Positions 12,251-22,402 of a DNA stretch of 40,412 bases are shown in pieces. Where the stretch lies: NCBI GenBank assembly GCA_001313085.1, contig BBFE01000038.1, positions 1 to 40,412 of the forward strand. Direction: 5' to 3'. Position 1 is the first letter of the stretch. Each line of letters opens with the position of its first letter. The DNA is from Paenibacillus sp. JCM 18996. GTDB lineage: Bacteria > Bacillota > Bacilli > Paenibacillales > NBRC-103111. A program made the translations under genes and the position numbers. The notes beneath the pieces are model-generated. The model saw nothing but the letters and a program-made list of their open reading frames with translations, did no database searches and was not told the origin of the DNA.

Positions 12251-12306
12251 ATACATAGATACCCTGAATTAAACTAAATATAACACCGAATTCCTAAAGG
12301 TTTTGG

Positions 12307-12376
12307 GGCTTCCCGCAAAGTACACGGAACAAGCTTCCAAGCATCGTTTCACTTTGCGGGCATATTGTAGAGGAGG
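12307..12376 (+). other. Structured leader element, copy A (clpP leader)
   Basis: A 10-bp perfect stem (CCCGCAAAGT at 12312-12321, ACTTTGCGGG at 12351-12360) encloses 29 nt that can form an inner GGAA/TTCC hairpin. The Shine-Dalgarno AGGAGG of clpP begins 10 nt after the stem. The whole block is about 75-80% identical to a block in the same position before rapZ (18324-18392). The function is unknown; it may be a cis-acting RNA or a dispersed repeat. Confidence 0.7.
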
Positions 12377-12383
12377 AAGATGT

Positions 12384-12963
12384 ATGAGCTTTATACCTAT
12401 GGTTGTTGAACAGGACGCAAGAGGCGAACGGGTTATGACATTTACTCCCGCCTGCTGAAGGATCGCATTATCTTTCTTGGAACGCCAGTAAACGATGTCG
12501 TGGCGAACTCTATCATCGCTCAGATGCTGTTCCTCGCGGCGCAGGATCCGGATAAGGATATTCACCTTTACATCAACTCCCCGGGCGGATCGATTACCGC
12601 AGATGGCGATTTTTTGACACCATGCAGTTCATCAAGCCCGATGTTTCTACCATTTGTGTAGGTATGGCCGCTTCCATGGGTGCTTTCCTGCTGGCTGCCG
12701 GAGCCATCGGCAAACGCTTTGCACTGCCCAACAGCGAGGTGATGATCCATCAGCCGCTGGGCGGAGCTGAAGGCCAGGCGTCGGACATCGAAATCCGCGC
12801 CAAACGCATTATCAAAATGCGTGATCACCTGAACCGCATCCTTGCTGAGCGCACAGGCCAACCCTTGGAGCGGATCGACAAAGACACCGACCGCGATTAC
12901 TTCATGTCCGCTGAGGAAGCGCAGGCCTACGGCTTGATCGATAAAGTCATCGAGAAGTCCTGA
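12384..12963 (+). CDS. clpP: ATP-dependent Clp protease proteolytic subunit (frameshifted)
   Basis: ClpP is the serine-protease chamber of ClpCP and ClpXP. The catalytic triad is visible: Ser in [11 protein letters not shown], His in MIHQPLGG and Asp in [14 protein letters not shown]. Three small indels break it: a missing G after GER near 12433, missing G at GCAGATG near 12604, and an extra T in the run near 12612. Corrected, the N-terminus reads [20 protein letters not shown] and the length is about 193 aa. The start at 12384 follows AGAGGAGGAAGATGT. CtsR-type control fits its stress role. Confidence 0.95.
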
Positions 12964-12987
12964 CCTTATAGCTTAACCGCATGAAAG

Positions 12988-13032
12988 AAAAGACCTTATT
13001 CACTCACATAAGGAGGAATAAGGTCTTTTTTT
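12988..13032. terminator. Bidirectional terminator between clpP and the stalk-domain gene
   Basis: AGACCTTATTC and GAATAAGGTCT form an 11-bp stem flanked by A on the left and T7 on the right. It serves clpP on the plus strand and, because an A-rich flank lies on the other side, probably also the convergent minus-strand gene ending at 13037. Confidence 0.88.
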
Positions 13033-13036
13033 GCGT

Positions 13037-14800
13037 TTATTTTGTATCGTCCAAAGGATAGAACAGGAGATCGACAGGGAAAGCGGAGCCCGCCGGCGGC
13101 GTAAATTCGATATCGAGCGAATCCTCCTTCCCTGTGGTCCGTCCCACAAGCTGAAGGCCGTCGAATGCGGTCATAACTCCGGACACCGGAACTTTAACGA
13201 ATTCGCCGTTGATCTTCATCGGACCGCTGAACACCCCTCCTCTGGGCAGGAACAGAATGGCCATCTTACGCGGTTTATCGGCGTGTAATTTGTACACCAC
13301 TCCATAATTCCCCTGGTTCACCGACGGGGTTTTCCGCTGAGCGTCAAAGCCCTCGATAAATTTATCGTTTATATTGTCTCCGATCGTAAGACTCATCGTT
13401 TGAGTGATGTTCGCAGCGTCTATATTCCATTGGATTTCCGAGGATGGGAACGTCCCTCTCACATGCCCCGTAAAGGGCAGCATCTTCCAGCTGGCCAGCA
13501 GATCCGTCGTGATGTATTTATCCGTCACAAACGAATACTGCACCTCGCCGTCGGTCTCGACATCAAAGAAGGCGTTCATTCCCTGGCCCGGATAAAAAAA
13601 TCGGGCATTTGCGAGTAAACGATTGTCTGTTGGGGATAGATCGTAATTTTTTTCACCGTAATTGTTGTACATCAGAAAATCGACTGAAGCTTCGTTGCCA
13701 ATCAGGTTGGCGTAAACCGAAGGATACACCTGCCCTTTGTTCGTCGTTTGCAGGTTCACCGGTTTATCCGACGTATTCGTCACCAGCACCGCGAAAGACA
13801 TCTTATCTTTCGTTCCGTTGACATGATCCGCATACAATCGGGCTTTTCCGCTCACCTTATCCTGGTACAGAATTCCGGGCTCCGTAAATTCCTCCGGGCT
13901 GTCGCTGACCAGCAGCTTTCTGGAGCTGTCGCTCTTGGCAACTTTTGCGATAGGCGGACGGTTCAGGAAATTTCCGTACAGCTGGGTCCAATCCGTTTTG
14001 ATAAAGGCTCCCGGTTTCCCCTTATAGATCGGATATTCCAGTTCGGACAAGAATGGAGTGTTCTCCACAACCACATTGCGAGTGTAAGCATCGCTCACAT
14101 TGCCGTGCCCGTCCTTCACCGTCAGTGTGACAGGATAGGAACCGGGAGCGAAAAAACGCATCCTGCTTACCGGACCAACTCATATCCGCAATCCCTTCGG
14201 CATCTGCATCATAACTGAGATTCACATATTTGATCGGCTCTCCGATCCGGTAAACGGGCTTGGCCGTCATAAATTTAGCCACCGGCTTGGAGTTGTTAGT
14301 ATCCGGGTTATACACGCCGACCGGCGGCTTCACATATAAAATCTCCACACGTCTCAATTCATTGTTCACGTGTACTTGGCCTTCATATAGTCGGCCATCC
14401 AGGTCAGCTTGATCATCAGCTTCCGCCCGGTGTAATATAAGCCACACTGTCAAAAGGCACTGGAATCTCGTTAATGGTCACGGTCTTTCTGTCACTGTCG
14501 AAAATGATCCGGTTGTCCGGCGTAACCATTTCGATCTGACGGGTCGCTCCATTCCATTCCACTTTAATCCCGAAAGTATCTCCCAGAAACTTGGCGGGCA
14601 CGTAGGTGCTGCCGTTCAAAATGGCAGCCGGAGCATCGAGCGAAATTTTTTTGGTTATTAATATACGCCTCGGTTTTGTCAATATAAAGCATGATGTAGC
14701 TTGTAGATGATGATAAGGCCTGGACCTTGCTCCCCGGCAGCAGCAGCCCTAGAAGGATAACCGCAATCAAACCGTATACTCCCCTTGCTCTGCGATTCAT
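13037..14800 (-). CDS. Secreted stalk-domain (copper amine oxidase N-terminal-like) protein, frameshifted
   Basis: The N-terminus (MNRRARGVYGLIAVILLGLL, ending near SKVQA) is a signal peptide, so the product is exported. Residues of about 45-130 form a stalk domain: NGSTYVPAKFLGDTFGIKVE, WNGATRQIEMV and DSDRKTVTINEIPVPF. A PKD-like segment follows (PVAKFMTAKPVYRIGEPIKY, then GSYPVTLTVKDGHGNVSD). The rest, about 370 aa, is not a domain I recognise. About 585 aa after correction of indels near 14645, 14435 and 14155. The start at 14800 follows AAAGGAGTGCACGGA. The function is unknown; a surface or wall-binding role is inference. Confidence 0.8.
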
Positions 14801-14917
14801 TCCGTGCACTCCTTTAAATGTGATCATGAAGTTTGTTCTACGCTGACTATAGACGCACACTCCTGCAAAAAAAGTTGCGAATGATATCGCAGCCTCCCAG
14901 GGATGTTCGGTCGCGAC

Positions 14918-14961
14918 AAAAAAAACCACTCACAGGGCCTCTGACACCCTACAAGCGGTTT
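14918..14961 (-). terminator. Terminator of the glk-rapZ-yvcK-whiA-HPr unit
   Basis: On the minus strand AAACCGCTTGTAGGG can pair along its full 15 nt with CCCTGTGAGTGGTTT (several G-U pairs), followed by a T8 run, about 140 nt after the HPr stop. The rest of 14801-15097 holds no supported gene. Confidence 0.78.
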
Positions 14962-15097
14962 CCAACCCCGACGCCGAACAGCAGCTAGCAGCCAGCTGAG
15001 GCAGGGCCTTTGAAACTTATTCGCAGCAATAAGAGCGGTTCCCCAGCATAATGTACAGATAAGGGCTCTCCTGCTGGAAGCCTCATTGTCCGAACAG

Positions 15098-15367
15098 TTA
15101 CTGGTTCTCAAGCTCCTCTTTGCTTACCAAGGCGGCTAAAGCGTTTACAGCTTGCTCTGCGTCCGAACCCTCAGCACTTATGTAAACTTCTGTCCCCGTC
15201 GAGATCGCCAAGCTCATAATTCCCATAATACTTTTGGCGTTTACTTTCTTCTCGTCCTTCTCCACAAATATCTCCGAAGAAAACTTGTTCGCTTCCTGAA
15301 CAAACAGCGCCGCCGGTCTGGCATGCAGACCTGTCTTTAATTTCACGACTACCGGGCGTTTCGCCAT
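15098..15367 (-). CDS. HPr-family phosphocarrier protein at the crh locus
   Basis: An intact 89-aa HPr-fold protein. Both regulatory residues are present: His15 in TGLHARPAALFVQ (PEP-dependent phosphorylation by enzyme I) and Ser46 in KKVNAKSIMGIMSL (ATP-dependent phosphorylation by HprK). The position after whiA is that of B. subtilis crh, whose product has Gln in place of His15. This protein could therefore act in sugar transport as well as CcpA signalling. It is left unnamed because position suggests crh and residues suggest ptsH. Start at 15367. Confidence 0.9.
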   Translation of the reverse strand: MAKRPVVVKLKTGLHARPAALFVQEANKFSSEIFVEKDEKKVNAKSIMGIMSLAISTGTEVYISAEGSDAEQAVNALAALVSKEELENQ

Positions 15368-15484
15368 GGATTAAATACCCCCCAAGATCTATATCGTTAA
15401 TCTATGTTAATTACTAAAAGGCAAAGGTTTCAGCAAATATTATAACATTTTTTTTCCAAAGCAACATCTATGTTAAAATTCCGC

Positions 15485-16414
15485 TCAGGAATTGCGAATT
15501 CGTTCCGCGATCTCGTCAATCTTGCGCAGCCGGTGGTTTACCCCCGATTTGGTCACTTGGCCCTTCAGCAGGTCTCCGACTTCCTTCAAATTAATGTCGG
15601 GATACATCAGACGGATTTCCGCCACTTCCCTCAGCTTCTCGGCAGATTCTCGAGGCCCATTTCCTTCTGCACCAGCCTTATATTATCGATCTGTCTTACT
15701 GCTGCCCCGATCGTTTTGTTCAAGTTGGCAGTTTCACAGTTCACGATCCGGTTGACCGAGTTTCTCATATCCTTCATGATCCGCACATCTTCAAACTTCA
15801 GCAGCGCTTGGTGGGCGCCGATCAGGCTCAAGAATTCAATGATCTTCTCGCCTTCCTTGATGTACAGGATAAATCCCTTCTTGCGTTCGATACATCTCGC
15901 GTTCAGGTCAAAACGATTGGCCAATTCGCACAAAGCCTGGCTGTGTTCCTCGTACATGGAGGCAATCTCAAGATGATACGACGAGCCTCCGGATTATTGA
16001 CGGAGCCGCCTGCGAGGAAAGCGCCTCTCAGATAAGACCGTTTGCAGCAGTTATTCTTTATGATACCCTTTTCGATACCCGGTGTAAAATGAAACCCCTC
16101 CGAAACGATCTGCAGCTCGGAAAGGATGTACTGAACCTGGCCCGGCACGCGCACGATGTAGACATTATTTTTTCTTCAGGCGCATTTTCTTGCGCACCAG
16201 AAGCTCCGTATGCAGCTGGAAGATCCTTTTGATCAAGGTGTAAATTCTTCTTGCAATCGCTGCGTTCTCCGTACATATGTCCAAAATCACCTTCTGGTTC
16301 GTTATCTGCACCGTTCCGTTCATCCGGATGAGAGCGGACAGCTCGGCCCTTGCGCAGCAGTTGTCCACCTCAATAAGAGTCAGCTCTTTTTTTAGTTTGT
16401 GCGGCGAACGACAA
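15485..16414 (-). CDS. whiA: DNA-binding protein WhiA (frameshifted)
   Basis: WhiA is a conserved Gram-positive protein with LAGLIDADG-endonuclease-like N-terminal lobes and a C-terminal helix-turn-helix, linked to cell division and chromosome segregation. Visible: [49 protein letters not shown] and the C-terminal [20 protein letters not shown] and [17 protein letters not shown]. The start is TTG at 16414 ([15 protein letters not shown]) just behind GAGGTGAG, with the ribosome site overlapping the yvcK stop. Indels near 16390, 16168, 15975 and 15645 break it. Corrected length is about 309 aa. Confidence 0.93.
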
Positions 16415-16420
16415 GGGGAC

Positions 16421-17412
16421 TCACCTCTTCTTTGACATCCAGCTTTCCACCAGCTGATAAATATGGCCGCTCAGCTCTCCGCATCATGCCTCAGGTAAGT
16501 GCGGAACAGCACCAGCTTATCGGCAATGACTTTGTAGCCGCGTCTCGTCACCTCATCCAGGTCGAGATGCACCGCCTTCGCGCCTTCCTCCGCATATCGT
16601 TCCTGCACCTGGGTCGGTATTTCGCCATTATTTACAATGACATAATCGAACAAATGATGCCCTACATGCTGATGGATCGCTTCCAAATGATCGCTTACCG
16701 AATAATCATCGGTTTCTCCGGGCTGTGTCATCACGTTGCAGATGAAAATTTTGACTGCGGTGGAATCCAGGATCGTTTGAGAGATATTGGGCACGATCAG
16801 GTTGGGCAGAATACTCGTGTACAGGCTTCCCGGTCCTACCAGTATAGCATCCGCCTCTTTTATGGCCTCGATAGCCTCCTGTAAAGGCTCGACGTCAACA
16901 GGCTCGATGAAAACCCGTTTGATGACCCCTCCGGCGAGAGGGATTTTGGATTCTCCTTCAATGACCTGTCCGTCCTGCATCTCCGCCTTGAGCACAATGG
17001 AATGGTTGGATGCGGGAAGCACCCGCCCGCGTACGGCAAATACCTTGCTTAGGTAGCCGACCGCTTGCACGAAATCTTCCGTTATATCATTCATCGCCGC
17101 TAGAATCAGGTTGCCCAAACTATGGCCCGCCAAACCTGTCCCCGACTTAAATCTGTATTCCAGGAGCTGGGATAAAAGAGGTTCCACATCGGCGAGAGCC
17201 GTGAGCACGTTGCGGATATCCCCCGGAGGCAGCATCTGCATCTCATTGCGCAGAATTCCGGAGCTCCCGCCGTCATCGGCCACCGTGACAATTGCCGTAA
17301 TATCAAGAGGCTTCTCCTTAAGACCGCGCAGCATGACCGACAGACCTGTTCCTCCGCCGATTACTACGATTTTGGGTAATCGTCCCGATTCCCTTCTGTG
17401 ATTGACTTCCAT
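16421..17412 (-). CDS. yvcK: Gluconeogenesis factor YvcK (UPF0052), one C-terminal indel
   Basis: YvcK binds UDP-sugars and affects growth on gluconeogenic carbon sources and cell-wall synthesis. The nucleotide site [15 protein letters not shown] and [14 protein letters not shown] lie at the N-terminus. [15 protein letters not shown] and [15 protein letters not shown] follow. An apparent early stop at 16471 is explained by one lost base near 16480; the corrected tail reads [17 protein letters not shown] and ends at 16421. The start at 17412 follows AAGAGGTGAAAAG, which overlaps the rapZ end. Corrected length is about 330 aa. Confidence 0.95.
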
Positions 17413-17423
17413 CTTTTCACCTC

Positions 17424-18315
17424 TTAGTGACGGTCGCGCTCTGAATCCCGATGACTGACCCGGACTGTTTCCGTCTCACTGCTTCCCATCACTTTGCCCA
17501 AGTATTCCGCGATCGCTACCGAACGGTGTTTGCCCCCGGTACAGCCGATACCGACCACAACTTGGCTCTTGCCTTCTTTCTTGTATTGAGGGACCAGAAA
17601 ATGCATCAAATCCAACAGCTTCGCCAGGAATTCCTGGGTTTCCGCCCATTTCATCACATATTCGTACACTTCAGGGTCTTGGCCCGTATTGGGCCGGAGC
17701 GTCTCGACATAGTGGGGGTTAGGCAAAAAGCGCACATCGAAGATCAGATCGGCGTCAATAGGAATTCCGTATTTAAAGCCGAAAGAGATCACATTTATAG
17801 ATATGCTGTTCTCCTCCAGGTTGGTGAATCGGGAGATAATTTGCTCCTTCAGCTGCGCCGGCTTCAATGAACTGGTGTCAATCACCTGTGTAGCGAAGCC
17901 TTTCAAATCCTGCAGCAGAATTCTTTCCTGCTGGATTCCCTGCAGAGGAGCGCCTTGAGGAGCCAGCGGGTGTTTGCGGCGGCTTTCCTTGTATCTCTGC
18001 ACCAAAGTGGCGTCGGTAGCGTCGAGGAACAGAATCTCATAGGTCAGCGTGTAATTTTCCTTGATGTCCCGCAGAGACTCCGTTAAAGCGGTAAAAAAAT
18101 TCCCTTCCCCTCATATCGATCACAAGAGCCACCTTCTGGATCCGGCCCTTGGACTGCTCGATCAATTCGGCAAATTTGGGAATCAATACGGGCGGAAGAT
18201 TATCCACACAGAAAAAATCCGAGGTCCTCCAGGCTTTGTACGGCAATCGTTTTTTCCTGCCCCGCTCATCCCTGTAATAATTACCAGCTTGGCTACAGCG
18301 TGCGATTTTTTCCAA
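17424..18315 (-). CDS. rapZ: RapZ/YvcJ nucleotide-binding protein (frameshifted)
   Basis: RapZ-family P-loop protein; in E. coli it controls glmS sRNA decay, and in Bacillus YvcJ hydrolyses GTP and affects competence. The Walker A motif GMSGAGKT lies near residue 15, then [20 protein letters not shown], and the C-terminal signature [16 protein letters not shown]. The start is TTG at 18315 ([15 protein letters not shown] after removing one A from the run), 8 nt after GAGGAGG. Indels near 18300, 18252, 18220 and 18095 break the frame. Corrected length is about 297 aa. The leader holds copy B of the structured element. Confidence 0.93.
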
Positions 18316-18323
18316 TGCCTTTC

Positions 18324-18392
18324 CCTCCTCAAAATATTCCGCGCAAAGTGATGCGATGCTGCGGAGCCTGGCCAGGTACTTTGCGGGAAGCC
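18324..18392 (-). other. Structured leader element, copy B (rapZ leader)
   Basis: On the minus strand CCCGCAAAGT (18378-18387) faces ACTTTGCGCGG (18339-18349), giving the same stem as before clpP but with one bulged C. The 28-nt interior shares GG..CA.GCT and AGCATCG with copy A. GAGGAGG follows at the same spacing. It fills the gap between glk (stop at 18441) and rapZ. Confidence 0.7.
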
Positions 18393-18440
18393 GCGATACC
18401 ATATCTTCATATGGACTCGATATCGCTCATAATAAACCGA

Positions 18441-19391
18441 TTAACGCGAGCGGATGTTCAATCCTGCTGCGCCTACGATCCCCGCGTCATTGCCCAAAGT
18501 GGCCGGAACAATGTCGACCCCTTCCTGGGAAGCTGCGGGAGCATGCTTTTTTGTAATACTCGCGAATCGGCTCGAACAGAATTTCCCCGGCTTTGGACAG
18601 GCCTCCACCGAAAACGAATCGCTCAGGGTTCAAAATAACCGACATGAGCACCATGGACTTGCCTAAATACAGAGCGGCCCTCTGGACTATGCGCCGCGCC
18701 ACTTCATCCCCTGCTTTGGCAGCGTCAAACACGTCTTTCGCCGATATGTTTTCCAGCAGGTGCAAAGCCGTACGCTCGCCGCGTTCTACCGCATCTTTGG
18801 CCATCCGCACGATGCCGGTGGCCGAGGACACTGTCTCCAGGCAGCCGACTTGGCCGCAATTGCACTGAATCGCTTCCAAATCCGGCACGATAGCCATATG
18901 TCCCAGCTCGCCGGCCATGCCTTTGGAGCCTTCGTAAATCCTGCCGTTAATAATAATGCCGCCGCCTACTCCCGTTCCAAGTATAGCAGACCAGGTGGAA
19001 ATCCCCGCTCCTGCACCGCTCCAGGCCTCCCCCAATGCCGCCACATTGCGTCGTTATCAATACTCACAGGCTTTCCGAGTTTCTGCTCGAGAATCTGCTT
19101 GGCAGGCACATTTTCCCAATTCAAGTTGGGAGACAGCTTGACGATACCGTTGCGAATATCCAGGAAGCCGGCCAATCCGGCACCGACGCCGGCCACCTGT
19201 TCCCAGCTGTACGGAGACTGGTCAACAATAAGACGTGAATATTTGGCAATATTGTCCAATACAGCTTCCGCGCCATGCTCCGTACCGGTTGCCCCTTCAT
19301 AGGTGTGCAGCAGCTTCCCTTCGGAATTGCAGATCCCCACCTTAATAGCCGTTCCTCCCAAATCGATCCCAATGTATATCTGTTCAGACAT
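18441..19391 (-). CDS. glk: ROK-family glucokinase (frameshifted)
   Basis: Phosphorylates glucose with ATP in the cytosol. The N-terminal phosphate loop is GIDLGGTAIKVG. The catalytic region has SIDNDA followed by AALGEAWSGAG, and LGTGVGGGIIINGRIYEG. The ROK zinc site is CNCGQVGCLE. Indels near 19045 and 18545 break the frame; the tail reads IVPATLGNDAGIVGAAGL. The start at 19391 (MSEQIYIG) follows GAGGTGAAACTC. About 316 aa. It has its own promoter and probably leads the transcription unit into rapZ-yvcK-whiA-HPr. Confidence 0.93.
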
Positions 19392-19434
19392 GAGTTTCAC
19401 CTCAAAAAAGTTTAGTCGAAATCTTCCTTTCCCA

Positions 19435-19463
19435 ACTATAAGACAACCCTTTGGAACGGTCAA
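19435..19463 (-). promoter_or_regulatory. Sigma-A promoter of glk
   Basis: On the minus strand TTGACC (19458-19463) and TATAGT (19435-19440) are 17 nt apart, between the trxB terminator and glk. Confidence 0.78.
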
Positions 19464-19489
19464 GAAGCAGAAAGGCCGCACTTAGCAAA

Positions 19490-19520
19490 GAAAAAAACGT
19501 GGAACCGATCAAATTCCACG
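19490..19520 (-). terminator. Terminator after trxB
   Basis: CGTGGAA and TTCCACG form a stem with a 9-nt loop followed on the minus strand by a T7 run, about 40 nt after the trxB stop. Confidence 0.88.
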
Positions 19521-19560
19521 CTGTTAGTAGAAAAGCCCTGCTCTCTCCGGCTGCAGGAGA

Positions 19561-20507
19561 TTACAGGGTCCGGCTCCAGTCGTGCACCATGTTGCCCTCA
19601 AGGAATTTCTCGCATTCCAGAGCTGCTGCGCAGCCGCTTCCGGCAGCTGTAATAGCCTGGCGGTACTTGTGGTCCTGTACGTCACCGCAGGCAAACACTC
19701 CCGGAACATTGGTTTCGGTCGTACCCGGCTTCACCAGAATATATCCCGTTTCATCAGTTTCAATCTGGCCGCCCAGGAACCCGGTATTTGGGGTGTGCCC
19801 GATCGCTACGAAAATCCCGTCGGTTTCAAGCAGCTCCTCGGCTCCCGACTCATTATTCTTGACCTTGAGTCCCTTCACGCCTGTCTCGCTCGTCACCACT
19901 TCCAACGGAGTCGAGTTCAGGCTCCAAGTGATCTTGCGTTCTCGCGGGCGCGATCTTGCATGATTTTCGAAGCGCGCAGCTCCGATCGCCGGTGCACCAA
20001 ACGAACCTCTGTCGCAAACCGAGTCAAGAAATTCGCCTCCTCCATAGCCGAGTCTCCGCCTCCCACGACAATGATCTTCTTGCCCCGGAAAAAGAATCCG
20101 TCGCAAGTTGCGCAGGTGCTGACTCCCCGGCCGATGGCCTCCCTCTCGTTCGGAATGCCAAGCAGCTTGGCCGAGGCCCCCGTCGAGATGATCAAGCTTT
20201 CGGTCTCAATCTCTCCGAGCCCCTCGACATTTAATTTGAAAGGACGCTTGGACAGGTCGGCGCTGGTCACCCAGCCTCTCTTGAATTCGGCGCCGAAGCG
20301 TTCTGCCTGCTTGCGCATATTCTCCATCAGCTCGGGGCCCATGATGCCTTCGGGAAACCCGGGGAAGTTTTCCACCTCGGTGGTGGTTGTCAGCTGTCCG
20401 CCCGGTTCCGGGCCCTCGATGACGAGCGGGCTGAGATTCGCGCGGGCCAAATAGATGGCTGCGGTTAATCCGGACGGACCGGTGCCGACTACAATCGTTT
20501 TATACAT
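19561..20507 (-). CDS. trxB: Thioredoxin-disulfide reductase (frameshifted)
   Basis: FAD/NADPH enzyme that reduces thioredoxin. FAD site [18 protein letters not shown], redox-active CATC in [20 protein letters not shown] site [15 protein letters not shown], and C-terminal FAD motif [19 protein letters not shown]. One base is lost near 19945 between DRARENA and ITWSLNS. Length after correction is about 315 aa, normal. The start at 20507 follows GGAGGGATAGTT. It lies just downstream of the TPR gene, as trxB follows yvcD in B. subtilis. Confidence 0.95.
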
Positions 20508-20568
20508 AACTATCCCTCCATGAATTCAATCCACACATCCGCGAGGTATGCAACGGTTTATAGTGAAA

Positions 20569-22321
20569 TTAATGAATATCGGTAGTCTTGAATTGCTGAT
20601 GCACGGCTTCCATTTTCTTCTTCAAACCGCAGGCTTCGTCAATCGTTCTTACATGCTTGCTTATCGTGGATACGGACGCCCCGTAGCGCGCTGCCACCTC
20701 TTGGAACGAAATCTCCCTTCGGTGCATCTTCGCCGTTAAATATTCCAGAGCCGCAGCCCAGGCTTCCACCTTCACCACATTAGGCGTTTGCGGGTACACT
20801 CTCGTAAGGAATTCTACCCAAAGGGTTTCCAAATCATGCTGCTGCACCAGGTCGTATCTTTTATTCATATGAGACAGCGCGACACCCATCACTTTTTTCC
20901 AGCGGGGATCCCAGCTCGGCAGCTTCGGAGAAAAAAAAGGATAAGACTGCACAACCTGCTCTTCGCCCTCAAGAAAAGCGTTCAAAGGTTTGGTGACCCC
21001 GATGCTTCTCAGAACAAATATGGCCACCCGCTTCAAGTAATCCTCTTCCATGGGATCCGCAATGAACTGTTGAAGGGATTCCTTCACCTCGCCGTCAGCG
21101 ATAATGGCAAAAGCCTGAATCACCTGCAGCTTCGTTTCCGTGTCGCCATGTCGCAGGGCCCAGAAGAAAGAGGAACGCACAAGAGGTCCTTCTGAAGATG
21201 CTCCGGCAGGCCATCCTTCGTCCTCTCCAGCAGCTTGAACTGCTCCTCGAAAGGCAGATGGTAATGATAGGATATCGTATCGGCAGGTTGGCCGTTTGCT
21301 ATATGTTTAAGCTGGTTCAAATAAAAATCGGCGATTCCCGATCCGGGATCAAGCTTTTGCGCCTGCTTCCACATCCGGACTGCTTCCTGGCGCCGCCCCA
21401 TGTTATAGGCTGCGACCGCCGCGTAATGGTACAAAGAGGCATCCATTCCCGCTTCTCCGGACTTAAGCAGCCTTCTGAACAACCGGAGCGCCGTTTCGTG
21501 CTCGCCCAGGATGCCCATCGTAGTAGCAAGCTTGAACACATGGTCGTGATGATAAGGATAAGTTTTGCGCAGCAGCTCGAGTAGAGATTCCAGATCGCTG
21601 CGATTGCCCAAATGCTGGTAAAATATAGCCAGGTTGCAGAGCGCGTGCAGGTTGCCGTAATCCGCCTGCAGCACGCCTTTGATAGTTTCGATCGACTTGT
21701 CGAAAAAAGCCCATATAATAGTAAGCCAGGGCCAAGTTGTTGCGTGCGGCCATGAAATCGGGCTGTCGCCCGCCAATTTTTTTCCAGCAGCTTCACCGCT
21801 TCTGCAAACTTCCCTTCCTCCAGCAGGCTTCTCGCTTTATCGTGCTCGTACATGCCTTCCCGGCTTTTAACGAATTTCACCTGTGGCGGACGTTCCAGCT
21901 CAAAGCTCAGCAGCTCCATCATTTCTTCTGATTCTTCCAGGAACTGGCCTTCCGGATCCGTCTCCAAATAGGTGACCAGCGCCTGTTCGGCGGACTCGAA
22001 TTTCTCCATATTGGCGTAATTGTTCGCCATGTAAAAGTAGCATTCGGTCATATCCGGATCTATATTATGAACGATGTGCTCAAGCACTTCGTTAGACTCT
22101 TCATAATTACCCATTTCGGATAATACTCCCGCAAGATTGCAGTGGTTGACCGCGTTGTCCGGCTCGTATTCGGCTGCACGGCGGAAATATTTAAGTGCCT
22201 TGTCATAATGAAACCGATCCAAGGACTGAACGGCCCGCTCGAAAAAAACGTCGCATCCATTTGAAGTGAAATGACTTTGGTTTTTTTTAGTTTTGGCCGA
22301 TGCACGTTTTTTGTTTTCCAT
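20569..22321 (-). CDS. TPR-repeat protein with C-terminal helix-turn-helix-like segment (YvcD-like, frameshifted)
   Basis: About 583 aa after correction. The first two thirds are tetratricopeptide repeats (for example ALKYFRRAAEYEPDNAVNHC, HALCNLAIFYQHLGN and EAVRMWKQAQKLDPGSGIAD). The end has a short helix-turn-helix-like stretch, SFQEVAARYGASVSTISKHV. The start at 22321 (MENKKRASAKTKKNQ) follows GGAGGTGTCTTGCAAA and is preferred over an upstream in-frame start at 22369. Breaks fall near 21778, 21705 and 21200. The place between PRPP synthetase/his and trxB matches B. subtilis yvcD, whose role is unknown; TPRs suggest protein binding. Confidence 0.82.
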
Positions 22322-22402
22322 TTTGCAAGACACCTCCGTATACAATGAATTCACTTCAAAGTATACCATAGTTCCAAGGGATTACTATAAATTTAAAAGC
22401 GG

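Noticed and set aside
14824..15111. Minus-strand 95-codon open frame between HPr and the stalk-domain gene
   Set aside because: It contains the strong terminator hairpin, overlaps the HPr end and lacks a ribosome site and protein-like composition.
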